In this document: one piece after another, positions 21,947 to 35,400 of the stretch | How positions within the stretch are numbered: the first letter of the stretch is position 1 | How the letters are laid out: the number at the start of each line of letters is the position of its first letter | NCBI GenBank assembly: GCA_032622095.1 | Contig: CP136066.1 | Location: forward strand, 144,117,559-144,181,558 | Origin: Siphonodentalium dalli | Taxonomy: Eukaryota; Mollusca; Scaphopoda; Gadilida; Siphonodentaliidae | Length of the DNA: 64,000 bases | Reading direction: 5' to 3' | Made by a program: the position numbers and the translations under genes | Notes under the pieces: generated by a model | Database searches by the model: none | Seen by the model: the letters and a program-made list of their open reading frames with translations, nothing else | Told to the model about the DNA's origin: nothing

Positions 21947-22390
21947 ATGGTACTCAATCCAATCAAGTTACAACAACAACAACATTTCTTCAAAATACGC
22001 TTTTGTTATCAGAATCGATTAATTACAACAAAAGAATGCTAACTGCTGTCATCTATGGTATAAAATTTCCCAAAACGTGTTATTTATGAACATATTGTTC
22101 AATGAAATATGGCCGTATTATCACTTGTGTATCACAAAATGTTGCCATATTTAAACCACTTAATTTTAGAGTTATCCAACTTTATTCACAATTTTGTCCA
22201 AGACCATCAGTTTGACGACTCTTTTCTGGGCCACAAATAATTACACATTTCGAGAAATAACAAATTTCAAAAATCAATATCTGATCACTCTGAGCTTTGA
22301 CTGGTGGGTTCCTCGACTGGTATCAAATATTATTCTCCCTCGAAGCCAAAGAATTAGTGATTTCGGAGCTTTAATTCTAATTATGGATCT
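21947..22390. mobile_element. AGGTACTCAA-type MITE, decayed copy
   Basis: This shares order and words (ACTCAATCC, AACAACAACAAC, TTATCAGAATCGATTAAT, CCTCGACT) with the copies at 29763-30202 and 49227-49696. It ends ATGGATCT next to TTAA (22391-22394); the left TTAA has decayed to TTCA. Confidence 0.65.
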
Positions 22391-22630
22391 TTAAAACACC
22401 TTTAATATCAACCAATACACTTTCAATAGTGTTTAGACATACCCATGCTGGAATAGCCGAGAGAAGTCACTTTTCCATATAGGACAAAAAGAGGGAGAAG
22501 TGATGTGTTTTAGGGAGAAGATGTCTCCCTCTATAGGCTGGGTAACATTTTCACAATTCAGCCTAGATCATGTCATGAATCTATACTCTGTCTGTTATGC
22601 CTGTATACAGTAATACCCTAAATAATCGAC

Positions 22631-22873
22631 TCATGACATGATCTACAGTAATGCCCTATATAATCGACTCCTTAACCACATCAGAATTATGGGTTATTTT
22701 TCAGGATTTAGTCGGAAATATGGCTTGTTGCCATTCAGCAGAAAGCTCTCAGTGAGAGCTTTCCGATGAATGGCAACAAGCCATATTTCCAACTAAATCC
22801 TGAAAAATTACCCATAATACTGCTGTGGTTAAGGAGTCGATTATTTAGGGCATTACTGTAGATCATGTCATGA
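22631..22873. mobile_element. 243-bp near-perfect foldback element
   Basis: The arms match from the outermost TCATGACATGATCTACAG down to the centre near 22752 (AAGCTCTCAGTGAGAGCTT). A related copy with one arm shortened is at 40771-40937. A direct repeat of about 42 bp (TAGATCATGTCATGAATCT...) lies at 22563 and 22859, suggesting a duplicated flank. Confidence 0.75.
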
Positions 22874-23054
22874 ATCTCTACTCTGTCTACGCCTGTATAG
22901 ATCGTATTCCACTTGTTCAAAACCTGGGAATTTTTTTTTATATTCCAATCTGTTCTGACAGAGAAGTTTATAACATTGAACAAACAATGCAGGCAATATG
23001 TTTAATTGTTAATACTTGTTCCCTAATGATTGATTTCACAGTAGGGGTGGTCCC

Positions 23055-23432
23055 AGCTCGAAATTGCATTATTTATTTTAATTTTGTGAGCCAATTTCAC
23101 AATAAACATTGAATTACCTGGGAAGAAATCCCATGATTGTATGTGAAGAAAAGCAAAATTGCTCACCAAATTCACTTAATTCATGCAATCTCGAGCTGGA
23201 ACCTGCTGACATCTAGAATGAAATACATTATTAAAAAACAGGTATTAACTAAGAAATATATAATAACTACTTTGTTTTTTAAATGTTATTAACTTCTTGG
23301 GGCTCAATTAAGAGGTGTGTAATTGCTAGCTTTAATATGATGTTGAATAATGTACATGTACATCATTTGCACTTGTATCCTTGGTAATAACAATGAATCT
23401 ATAATTTCCACAATTGACAAAGCGACATAAAG
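23055..23432 (-). other. Putative 3' UTR and poly(A) signal of the DHRS7-like gene
   Basis: About 380 bp follow the TAA at 23433-23435. The - strand AATAAA at 23077-23072 would place the cleavage site near 23055. No other frame is present. The assignment depends on the last exon being right. Confidence 0.4.
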
Positions 23433-26400
23433 TTAACATGACAAGAGAATCTTCTTCGTCTCCCCTTCATCTGCATCTACTAATATACTCGAAGTGGTGG
23501 TGAATCTGTAAAAAATAAATTAGGATATTATTCACTACCAACACAGTTCATCTTTAATTAATGGACCAGTCTACCCCAGCACTTATCAATCAAACTAAAT
23601 CATTGGCATGGATGTGGCTAAAGGGTCTCCATGGGGCAAGCCTGCAAATAGCGTGTATGTCATTTGCAGAATGAGGTCCCCAGAGGGTGAATTTAGTGAT
23701 GCTATCCCGCATAGCGGGCTAGCATCACCAAATTCGCGCTCTGGAGACCTCATTCTGCTTAGGCCTCATCTTCTGGGAAGTATCTATAGTATCAAATTAA
23801 CATTGTTTTTAGTTACATTTCCCTTCTAGGAAGTTTCTATATCCCCTAATTTGCAGAAGATAAAATTCATAATCGAGGTGCCCATTGGGTGAACATCACC
23901 AAATTCAACTGGGGAACTTCAATCTGATCCTAAGTCTGCCATAGCAGTTGAGGGCCTAAGCAGAATGAGGTTCCCAGAGGGTGAATTTAGTGATGCTAGC
24001 CTGCTATGCGGGATAGCATCACTAAATTCACCCTCTGGGGACCTCATTCTGCAAATTACAGGCATGCTATTTGCAGGCTTGCCATGGGGGATGGAGGAGA
24101 TTCACATTGAAATTACCCAAAATTCTAGCATCCAGACAGCATGGCCTCAAGCTCTCAAAGTGTTGGAAATTTTCAATCTGACATCTCTAAGATTGAATAA
24201 CAAAATCCCCGCTAATACTGGTTGAAAAATCAAACTACAAGAAGAATTTCAACCTATTGTTAAAGTGCGAAATCTCCAACTAATGCAGCTGCCCTGTCTC
24301 TGATCATTGGCTGTCTTTCATGTCTTGTATAAGCACGATCAGCTGGCTAACACAACATTAGTTTAACATTTCAGACTAAAATTAGGCTGAAATTGCTCTG
24401 ATAGTTTGGTCAGGTGGGCAATTTCCTCCCATGAGGGCGGGAGAAGTAGGACTTGGACAATTAGGACTGGTAATGGGATAGTTCGAAGTCGTACGCCTCG
24501 CCATACAGAGACCATCTAGCCACGTCCCTGCACCGGGGACACATGTGCCACGAAAAATGTTTGAGGGGAATAGAGAAATGAGTGTTGTCAATCCGTCTGT
24601 TTATCTAGCCATCCATTCAAAACATTTGTTGTCCGGATGATATATAACTTAAGTAATATTGGTTTAAATTTTATGAAACTTGGTCTTTATGTGGGAAGGT
24701 CCAACCATTTCTGACAGAGTTGTACCCCTTTTCTATTTAGAATTTATTGATTATTTTGTGGATCAATCACTTATGAATACATGTAAAGTTCGAATATGTC
24801 TGGCCGCTCTGGCGTGATGAAAATTGTCAGATTTATGCCCCTTTTTGTGTGTACCCATAACATAGTATGGTACACATGGTGTTTAAACATATTTTATTTG
24901 CTCAATGCATAGTATTAACATACACACAGGCAAAAGGGTTGGGATGACAAATGCTGTCACTTACAGTAACATCCTCTCCCCATTGTCAAAACACTAAAAT
25001 ATATACAAATTAAACGCTGACAAGAGGAAATATGTTATAAAAATATAGCTATGTACAAGAAATGATAACTAACAATAGAATTGATGGATTGTTTCACATG
25101 TTATGTATGAGAGAAGGAAGAGTGATACAACAAAAAACGCGATAGAGATACTGAAATTAAGCAACTGGTAGGAAGGATGGAGCGAGATGGAGGGAGGGAG
25201 GGAGGGGGGAACTACACAGTTTAGAGTCTATCAAATGGGTAACTACTTTGTGTTCCCGCAAGTCACTGCATCGACACCGGAGCTAACATTGTATAACATT
25301 AGAACGCCGCTTCCAAAATCAGAAATATTTCGGTGGTTTCAACTTAGGATTTGCGAACTTTATCTGTTTTAGCTCACCTGAGACGAAGTCTCCGGTGGAG
25401 CTATAGTCATCACTCCTCGTCCGTCCACCCGTCCGTCCGTCAACAATTTTATAAACATCTTCTCCTCTGAAACCATCTTACCGAATGGGTTCATATTTGG
25501 TGTGGATGTTCCCTATGTGACTCTCATTCAGATTTGTTCAAATGAGGTCACTGGGTCAAATAGTTGCGAAACCAGGGCCATAACTCTATTCCTCCATAGT
25601 AATTCTTACAACGACTTCTTGTCCAGAACCATTGTGCCGATGGAGGGTCCTTGGGTGACTGGGGTTCAGATTTGTTCAAATGGGGTCACTGGGTCAAATA
25701 GGGGCAGAGCCAGGGACATAACTCTAAAAAAATACATTTTTGCATTTTGACCTTTGATTTTTTTTAGACACATCACAGTTACCCAACTCCACTGTTCCCC
25801 ACCCCACCTTCTGTCCCTGCCTGCCAAACCACACTGTACCATACCATATTATCTCTTCCTTGTTTACCCCATTACAATCCTTGTTTTGATCACACCTGTA
25901 GGAATATCACAAAGCTGTGTGTGCAGTCGTTAAAACCCAATTATCTATATGTCAACACATACTGGTCCTCAAGACATACTGGTAGCTGATGGTTTCATGA
26001 ATGGAATATAATTCCCAGAGAATGCACTGGCTTTCAATGTCATGGGAATTTTGTTAAGCTAATGTAGCATTCAAATAAATGTTGTATGTCATATTCTCAC
26101 AGGGATGTCCCCACAGTGTTGGGGGGGGGGGGGTGACTGACAGATTTGTTCAAGGAAATGTAATTTTGAAGCTCACCTGAGACGAAGCTATAGTCATCAC
26201 TTCTCATCTGTCACCTGTTCATCTGCCTGTCCGTCCATTCATCTGTCAACAATTTTTTGAACATCTTCTCTAGATCATAAGACTTAATGGGTTCATATTT
26301 GGTGTGGATGTTCCCTAGGTGACTCACATTCAGATTTGTTCAAATGAGGTCACTCTGTCAAATGGTTGTGAAGCCAGGGCCATAACTCTTGCCCTCCATA

Positions 26401-29400
26401 GTAATTCTTAAAAACGACTTCATCAGGTTGAATGGGTTCATATTTGGTATGAAGGGTCCTTTGGTGACTGTAGTTCAGATTTGTTCAAATGGGGTCACCT
26501 GGTCAAATAGGGGCCAAACAAAGGACAGTTTTCCTCTTAATATGCTTCCTTCACACGGACCATCAGGTTTATTTTACTGATATTTAGTATGAAGGGTTCT
26601 TTGGTGTCTGGGATTCAAATTTATTCAGATGGGGTCACCAGGTTAAATAGGGTGGGACCAGGGACATAACTGTATGTCTCGATAGTAATACTTAAAATGT
26701 CTTCTCAAGAGAGGTTGGACCATATAGTATTGAGGATCCTTTAGTGACTGAGATTCAGATCTGTTAACATGAGGTCAACCTGTTAAGAAATGACGGGGCT
26801 ATGGGGACTTAAGACTTTTGTGTCTAATAAAACATTAAAATACAAAATTCATTAAAACATCTACCTTGGAACTACCTGACTGATTAATCTGACATACATA
26901 TAGTGTTTTTGGGTCCATGGATAATTGGGCTTTAAACATGTCTAATTGGTTTTATAAAAAGCGCTTGTGAGATTGGAAATTTCCAACAATTGAGAAAGTT
27001 TGAGATGTCGGTCGTGAAATTACAACCTAAGACTTGGGAGTCTGGAGCCCGGTCGAGAGGGGACTTGTTGAGCTGGAGGAGGGGGTGATCACTAGTGTAC
27101 AGTTGATAATTTCAAGGTAGATTTGGTAATTTCAAGGTAGATTTGGTAATGTCAAGGTAGATATTCACTGATCTACATTCATGAAGCCTCTCTAGCCACA
27201 TATCCTGTTTAGATCTACTTCTTTTAAAGTAATTATGAAAAGTTCTGACTGTTGTGGTCTCCAAAGTCCTAGTCTTTGCAGTCTGGTGAGCGACCCCACA
27301 GTCTTTGACTGTCTTGTTTTTAAATCCTCTAGATGAGAGTTTCTGCAATAGGATTCTAGGGCGTTCCATTCTGCGAGACATTTTGGAAAAAAAGGTGAGT
27401 CCATTTGTTTAGTGTCACAGTGGAGAGGGGTAAAATCAGTTGCATTTCTGAGGTCATAATCAGTTATATCGACAAAACGGGGTGGAAGCAGAGAGACCAG
27501 ATAATTTGCAGCTTTCTTGTTTACGATGTTATGTAGAACCGATATTCGTTTAGTATATTCTGCTTTCTAGGGTATGATATCCCAGCCAATTTCTAACATA
27601 AGGCGTTCGTGAGGCACGTATCGTGTACAACCTGTGACTATCCTTGCTGCGTCGTACTGAACATCATCTAATTTATCAAGAAGGTATGAGGGGGGGGGGG
27701 GGGGGCACCAGACCAAACTGGTCTCGCATACTCAAGTAAGGGTCGTATGTATAACAGGTAAAGTGTTTCTAGTGAGTTACGATTAAGAATATATATTTTA
27801 ATTTTAGTAACTGGGCGAGTCTAATTGGCACGTTTACATAAATATTCAATGTGAGTATTCCATGAAAAACCCTCATGCAGATCTAGTCCCAAATGTTTAT
27901 GCATTTCAGTATAAACTAAAGTATCTTGACCCAGTATCATGGTGTCAATGTCTGGATTGACCACTCGTCATTCGTCGAGCCTTCCATATGTCCGTCCATC
28001 TGTCCTGTCGAATACACTTTACATATGGTGTGACAACATTTTCTATCCGATCAGAACCAAATTTTGTAAATGAGTTTCTCAGCCCAAAATACAGGTCGAG
28101 TTTGAATATGTGTTTGGTCTGAGTTTGTTTTACGTAGTCATGTCCCCCCCCCCCCCCCCCCCCCTTCGACTTAGAATCCACGCATGTTTCAATAACTCAA
28201 ACAATTTTTAAACAATTTGGCATGTGAGTTTTTCAGCCCAAAATAATGATCGAGTTTGAATATGGCATTGATCCTATTTTAAAAAACGAATATTTGAATA
28301 AACAAATTCCACAGCATGGATACTATTGTTCACGTATACTGGGGTTTTGTTAACCACCACTTAGCCAGGTGAATTTTATTAACCTGAACAATAAAGCTCT
28401 ACTGCTTGAACTGACATTGGAGATAGGAGATTTAACTCCTTTTACCTATTCCGTGTCTTTTAAACTTTCCCATTATTAAATAACTATACTATTTTGATAT
28501 CTCACATGACAATTTGCATTAATATAAATAGAACTGCTTACATTATGATAGTGGTGACATGTTCTATAGTTTAGATGTTATATTAACCCTTCTATTTTGA
28601 CCAATACTTTCAAATAATATTTGTGTTATGGTGTACTGTTATGGTGTTATTTGTCTATACTACTTTCGTACATACCAGTATACTCTATAATTCAAGATGG
28701 GTTAAACATCTGACAATCGTGATTGGTCTCTTTGTTGTTTGTTGTTTATATTTTGTGTTAACTAAAGATGCACAAACCTGTAATTTCTACTTGTGTAAAT
28801 TGTTCTCTCCGGCGAGTAGTAACTCAACCCTCCTCTTTCCAAAAGTAAGTGCCAGCCTATAATGATGGATTAATGGTATATTTTATTACAATTGATACTA
28901 TGTAACATTTGGCTCCTAAATATGTCCACATAATTTGTATGATATATAGAGATTCTTGGGGGCTGGGAACATCATAGAATACAGGGGTAAACCTGTCTGC
29001 GGTAACATGGACAAAGGTGTGTAATAAATGTAGGTACACATTCCGAAGCGCCACATGGACAATTTAGAAGTCAAATAATTCAAAAGAATCAGAAGGGTCA
29101 GTATGCCTGGTGTCTTTTAGAAATTTTGTATATAAAAGCATAATATACGACATGTATATGCGTACCATGCAGTAGCAATAAACCATGCACTCTATGCTTT
29201 AAATGCCAAAGATTATTAAGTTTTTCAGTGCTGTAATTTCACGATTGAAATCTACTAGCAGTTTATGTTCAAATGGGATCGTGGTATATGGTATGCAGGA
29301 TGGTTTTTTTGGTTTTGTTTTGTTTTTTACAAATTTTGAAATTCAGAACGTATGCATAGACCGCGAAGTCTCGAAAGGGTTAATTTTGAAAATTAGAAAT

Positions 29401-32400
29401 ATGTCCAATTCGAGTTCACATAAGCTCAAGTAGCCAGGTCTTATTTGACACCAATATATTTCCTATTCATTTTCAGCTTACCATACAAAAGAAAGTTTTT
29501 TTTTTATTTATTTTTTTTTATATTTTTTATTCGGGTCTAAACAAATTACAAAAGAAAGTTAATAGATATTTGAAATCAACATCATTGGTATATAGGCTTC
29601 GTGAAACTCGACAAACTGAAAGTTTAACGCATCCATTAGTGATACTTCGAAAATGATCCTATATTATCCACCAATTTGGGCGAAGGAAGCATGGATGCTC
29701 TTTAATATAAGAGACGATCAATGGAATTTTTGCTGGCCTGACAAAAATTCAAAATGTGTTAAAGGTACTCAATCCGATTCGATGGTCCCCATATAATCAG
29801 ATTCCAACAACAACAACATTTTTAGAAATGCCGCTTCAGTTATCAGAATCGATTAATTTCCCAAAAATAATGCTAACCACTGTCAACTTAACTATAGTAT
29901 AAAATTGCCCGAAATGTGTTATTTATCAATTTGTTGTTCGACAAAATTTGGCCTTATTACCAACAGAAAGCCTCATGATTTTAGTTATCGATCTTCATCC
30001 GCAATTTGGTCTGAGACCATAGGCTTGTCGACTGTTTACTGGGCCACTATTAGTTCTCGATGGTGAAAAATAATAGATGTCAAAAATTGATATCTAATAA
30101 CTCTGACCATTGACAGGTGGGTTCCCCGACTCAAGTCAAATATTTTTTACCACCGAACCAAATAAATAGTAATTAAGGGGCACCTAATCGGATTATGCAT
30201 CTTTAAAACTTGAAAGTATATAAAAAGAATAATGTACAAAAATATAAAATCGTTCAAAATTGCTCCGTTTAGACAGCTGCCGTATGCGGATATACCCAGT
30301 TCCCTATACTCACCTGCGAGCGATTACAGGGGTATATTGGAATAGATATGTATATAGCAATTCTGGGTGTCTGGCAAGCCATACTTCATCACAGTTGTTA
30401 GCGATGGCTGTCGCCATGAGGAGGGCGCATCTACTCGTAGACATGCGATGTTCATTGGACTTTGATACAACATCGAGAGCCTGCAAATAATGGTAATTGT
30501 AGGCACCATATTTTATGGTGGGTTCTATATGAATTCTGCAATTGTATATCTTATATCTGTATATATATTTGCGAATGTCTGTCTGCCTGTGTTCTATATA
30601 AATTCACAGGTGACCCTCTAGATAATAACAGAGGGGTCTATTTGGGGTACTTTTTTACGAGAAAAAGATAATGGTGCGGGTTAGAATCTTCTAAAGTGAT
30701 GCTGTTGTTGTCAGGGGTACAACAGGGGGAGGGGCAGAACAAATATTTGCACCAAACTTATACGTAATCATCTCCATGATATGAGGAATTTAATGGTGTG
30801 GTTTATAAATGAGAAAAGTGTCACCATTTGAGTCAGGGTTGCACGGAAGGGGAGAGGGGCACAATAATTGATAAAACTGTTTAGCGCCGATTTCCATAAA
30901 GTTGATACACATTCTTCTCCATGAAACGAGGAATCTAATTGTGTGATTTCAAGATGGTAAAAGTGGCACAATTTGAGCCAGGGGTGCACAGCAGGGAGAG
31001 GGGCACAATAATTTAAAAAAAACTTTTTAACGCCGATTTCCACCAAATTGATACCCATTCTTTTCCATGATACGAGAAATCTAATCACGTGATTTAAATA
31101 TGCAAAATTGGCGTCATTTTAATCAGGGTGCACGGAAGGGGAGAGGGCAGCAAAATTGATAACACTTTTTAAGGCCGATTTCCACCAAAATGATAAACAT
31201 TCTTCTCCATGATTCGAGAAATCTAATCGTGATGTAAAGATGGAAAAGTGGCGCCTTTTGAGTTAGGGGTGCACGGAAGGGGAGAGTGGCACCAAAATTT
31301 ATTTAACTTTTTAGCACCGAATTCCATCAAATTGATACACATTCTTAAATATAATCGTGTAATATGAAGACGCCAGGTTGGTGCCGTTTGGATGAAAGAT
31401 GGAGGGGGCACTTAATTTGATAAGAATGTATTTGGTCGCTGATTATCACCAAGCATATACGTATATCATCTTCATGACATCAGGAGCATAACGGTGTGTC
31501 TTAAAGCTGTCATAAGTGGTGTGTGATTTAAATATGTCAAAAGTGGCATTTAAAGTGTGGTTTAAATATAGCAAAAGTTGTGCCATTTGAGAAATGGGTG
31601 CAATGAAGGGGAGGGACGCCACAATTGATAAAACTGTTTTCAGCGCCGATTTCCACCAGATGGATACAAATTATTCTGCACCAAGCTTATACATAATCAT
31701 CTCCATGATATCAGGATCTAATCGTGTGGTTATAAAATACGCCAAATTGGCGATGTTTGTTTAAGAGATGGGGGCTCTATATTTGATACAAATTTGTTTG
31801 CCACCAATATCCATCTTCATAATGAGTAGAGATGTCATATAGTGGCGCCACTTGAGTCAAGGATAGGGCGGGGAGGGACAACATCTATAGAAATATGTTT
31901 AGCGCAAATTTCCACCAAATTCATACATATTATTCTCCAATGATACGAGGAATCAAATTATGTGGCCCCGTTGAAGATGCCAAGGTTGGTGCCTACATTT
32001 GCGAATGTCGGGTATGTCTTTATGTGGACCATCTATATGGCACCAAAGGGACTAACACGTGTAACTTATTAAGAGCAAGATAATGGTCTGGGTTAATTTA
32101 TTTAAAAAGACGCTTTTTGTGTCAGGTGTAAAAAATGGGGATTTCCCCAAACTGATACAATATAATCTCCATGATATGGTGTTGTTAGTGTCAGGTGTGC
32201 ACAGAGGGCACCAACATATATTTCAACGCACATTTCTTCCAAATTAATACATATTCTTCCCCATGATACGCGGAATTTAATCGGGTGATTTAAATGGGGG
32301 TTGCTTGAATGATAGATGGGGGAGACACTAAAGTTTATCAGAATTTGTTTAGTTTCCGATTAGCACCACACATATTCGTAATAATCTCCGTGATATCAGG

Positions 32401-35400
32401 AATCTAATGGATGTTGTTTAGATATTGGGAAAAGGGGCACCGTTCGGGTCATTAATGTGGAAGGGATGAGCACCAAAGCTGATACAAATATGATTGACAC
32501 TAATTTCTACCAAGAAGGGACGCTATGCATGTAACATTGATGAAAATGTTTTAGTCGCCAATATCAACAAAAGTTGTATACAGTCATGTCCATATAATTC
32601 CTTCTATAAGGAGTTTTTGGCGTTCAGATTTCACAGCCTCGACATGTGGTGACCTAATTAAGTCACTTGAACAATTACACCTTCTCAACTGCCATTTGTA
32701 TGGGGACGGGAATCAGGACATTCGTACAGTGAGTTCGCAAAACAGATGCATAGAAGAAAAATATTATAAGTATACTTATCATTATATTTAAGAGATGCAT
32801 ATATTCTTGCAAAATAAGGGACGTTGAATCGTTAGAGGATGGTATGTTAGACTGGTTATGTATTATAACACAATTGAGTCTGCATGTCCCATTCAAGATA
32901 TTTCCCACAAGATAGATACAATTTGTCAAGAGAGATGGAAATGCGTTGAAGACCGATTCGCAATAGTGGTGACAGTGTGCAGCCAAATATAGTTTTTCTG
33001 AGATAAAAGAAAACAGTCAGTAGCACATGACTGTTCAGGATCCTCCAATACTGGAAGATCTGTGTCGGTTACATATATATAGCAACTTTTATTTTAAACT
33101 GAGAAAAAATTGGCCACCACAACACCATGTACAGATAAGCAACAGGGCATTTCTTTAAAACATATTGCTCAAGACTATTCTGTATTCCCATGCATGCATG
33201 TCCACAATACACAGCAGATGGTATCACCTCAATTTAACCTGAGTAATGGCAGGTAAACCTGCTAGTGTCAAATAAATGTACTAATGTTGGTGTCTGCACG
33301 GACACAGTCGTGTGGGCTTCATACTTTGTATTCTGATCGAAAAATTAGTTCCGGGACTAAAATAGCGAGCAACTGGCAAACATAATATCTAAAAATGAGA
33401 CATTAAAGGTATTCCCCCAGTCAGTCTCTTGGTGGCATAATTTGTAATATAAACATTTGAACCGACATGTCAATTAGCACGTATAAATAGAGGATCCACA
33501 ACGAGTCTGCAGTTTATAGCGAAATTTACAAAACGAGTCCAGTTAAGTTTGGACCGAGCCTTTGGTGAGGTTCAGACCTTATTTATTGGGCGAGTTTTGT
33601 AAATTTCGATATAAACTGGGAAGCGAGTTGTATAGATTCTATTTATTATACTTGATCCAAATTCTCCATAAAAATACTCAAATCAATAAATTCGAATTGA
33701 AACTAAAGCATGCGATTACGTTTCACGTATATAACTATGTATTGTTCACCCGCGTAAAGAAATATCCAGATAAATAAGATTGGTGTACTTAATGACATAA
33801 ATTTAATGAAATATTTGCTCAAACTAATCAACAATAGTCACAAACATAAATTTAGCGTAAGTAGTGTATATGGGTGTTCCTTACCTGTCCGGAAGTGCCG
33901 GTAAATGCGCGACGTAATGAATTGGTAAACACGGGCCCGGGGCAAATCATTGTGACATTAACTCCGTGACTGTGGACCTCCTGTCGTACTGCCTCAAAGC
34001 AACCCTACAAATGAAAATATAGGAATGATAACAAACTTCAATGCCATTCGAGTCATTGCCGACCAAGCCCATGTTCGTTGGCATTTTTGTGTTTCCATGA
34101 TTACTGGGTGTGTCAACACAGAAGGGATATACACTACGAATAAGATCGGAAAGTTATAATTCTTCACATAGCAGTCCATGCAGATACACGATTTTTAAAA
34201 TATGCTCGCTGTTTTACAACCTGTTTTGGTTCCAGGAGGGAGAGGGGTCGATATATATATGTTAACTGCTCTTTTAATTATATTCTTCGGCATGGTACAA
34301 TAAAGAGCACTCCTTGTTAGTTCAGTCCTAATATGGTGAAATTAAGAGCGTTTATCTCACTTTTGTGCGGAAGTTGGCATAGATTACACAGCCTATATAT
34401 CGATATTTCTTGTTTTGGTCGACATAATTATATTATCCATCCATATTCAAATTAAAGCCACACGGCTACACATATTTTGTTAATATATACCTGTTCTAAC
34501 TTTCTACGAGCACCATATGTCCCAGAAAGACGCAATGCAGTCTAAAAACTATATAACTTCGAACACATTTATACCCCGAACAAAAACTGTGCCATTTGTA
34601 TACGCCCTATAGCTGTCACCAACTCGTGGCCATATTGGATCCAGCAGGTCCGGTTCCGTGGTTTTAGTGCTACACTCTTATGACTAATGTGTAGGTTTTC
34701 TTCACAAAATGTGTAGCCTTGAGCAACACAATCATTATTCATTTTTGATCTTAAACATATTTGTGTAGTATATGTGTAGTTTTATGTACGTACACAAATT
34801 GTGTAACAATTTTTACACAATAAAAAAATGGGTCAATTGCCACACATTTCTACACACCGGTGTGCATAAAATCAACATATATCCCCTACACATTTTGTGT
34901 AGATTCTTACACATGCAGATCGTAGACAAGAATGTAAGTTCAGTATTCCGACCTGTGGGTATATAGTAATTGATGAGCTATGGAGATTTATATGTTAAAA
35001 CTTTCATGGCGTACAATGGTACGTAATATTTTGCTCTGTAATATAACGTATGAGTTTTTGTTTCAAATGAACAAACCAGGGTAGTGGCGTGGTTGCATAA
35101 TATTAGTAGTACCATATTGCAACAATCATATAAAAGAGTCTAGGGGCAGTAATCGCCATAAAAGTTTTAACAAATATAAATCCTATATATATATCATTAA
35201 CACTATACCCACAAGTCGGAATTCTGAACTTACATTCCTTGTCTACGATCGCTGTAGATTGTATTCCGAAAAATATTCTGAAACAATATGGCCGTCATGT
35301 AGCAGACTATATAAAACTGAAGGCACCGCAATGCGCATGCTCTACGTTCTTACACACTTGTGTGTAGTTCTTACACACTTGTGTGTTACAAAATGTACAC

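Noticed and set aside
30768-31411. - strand frames with repeated [12 protein letters not shown]-like words
   Set aside because: Shadows of the 135-bp tandem array.
32675-32986. 103-codon - strand frame in DHRS7 intron 6
   Set aside because: It does not resemble the SDR C-terminus, and exons F and G join in phase without it.
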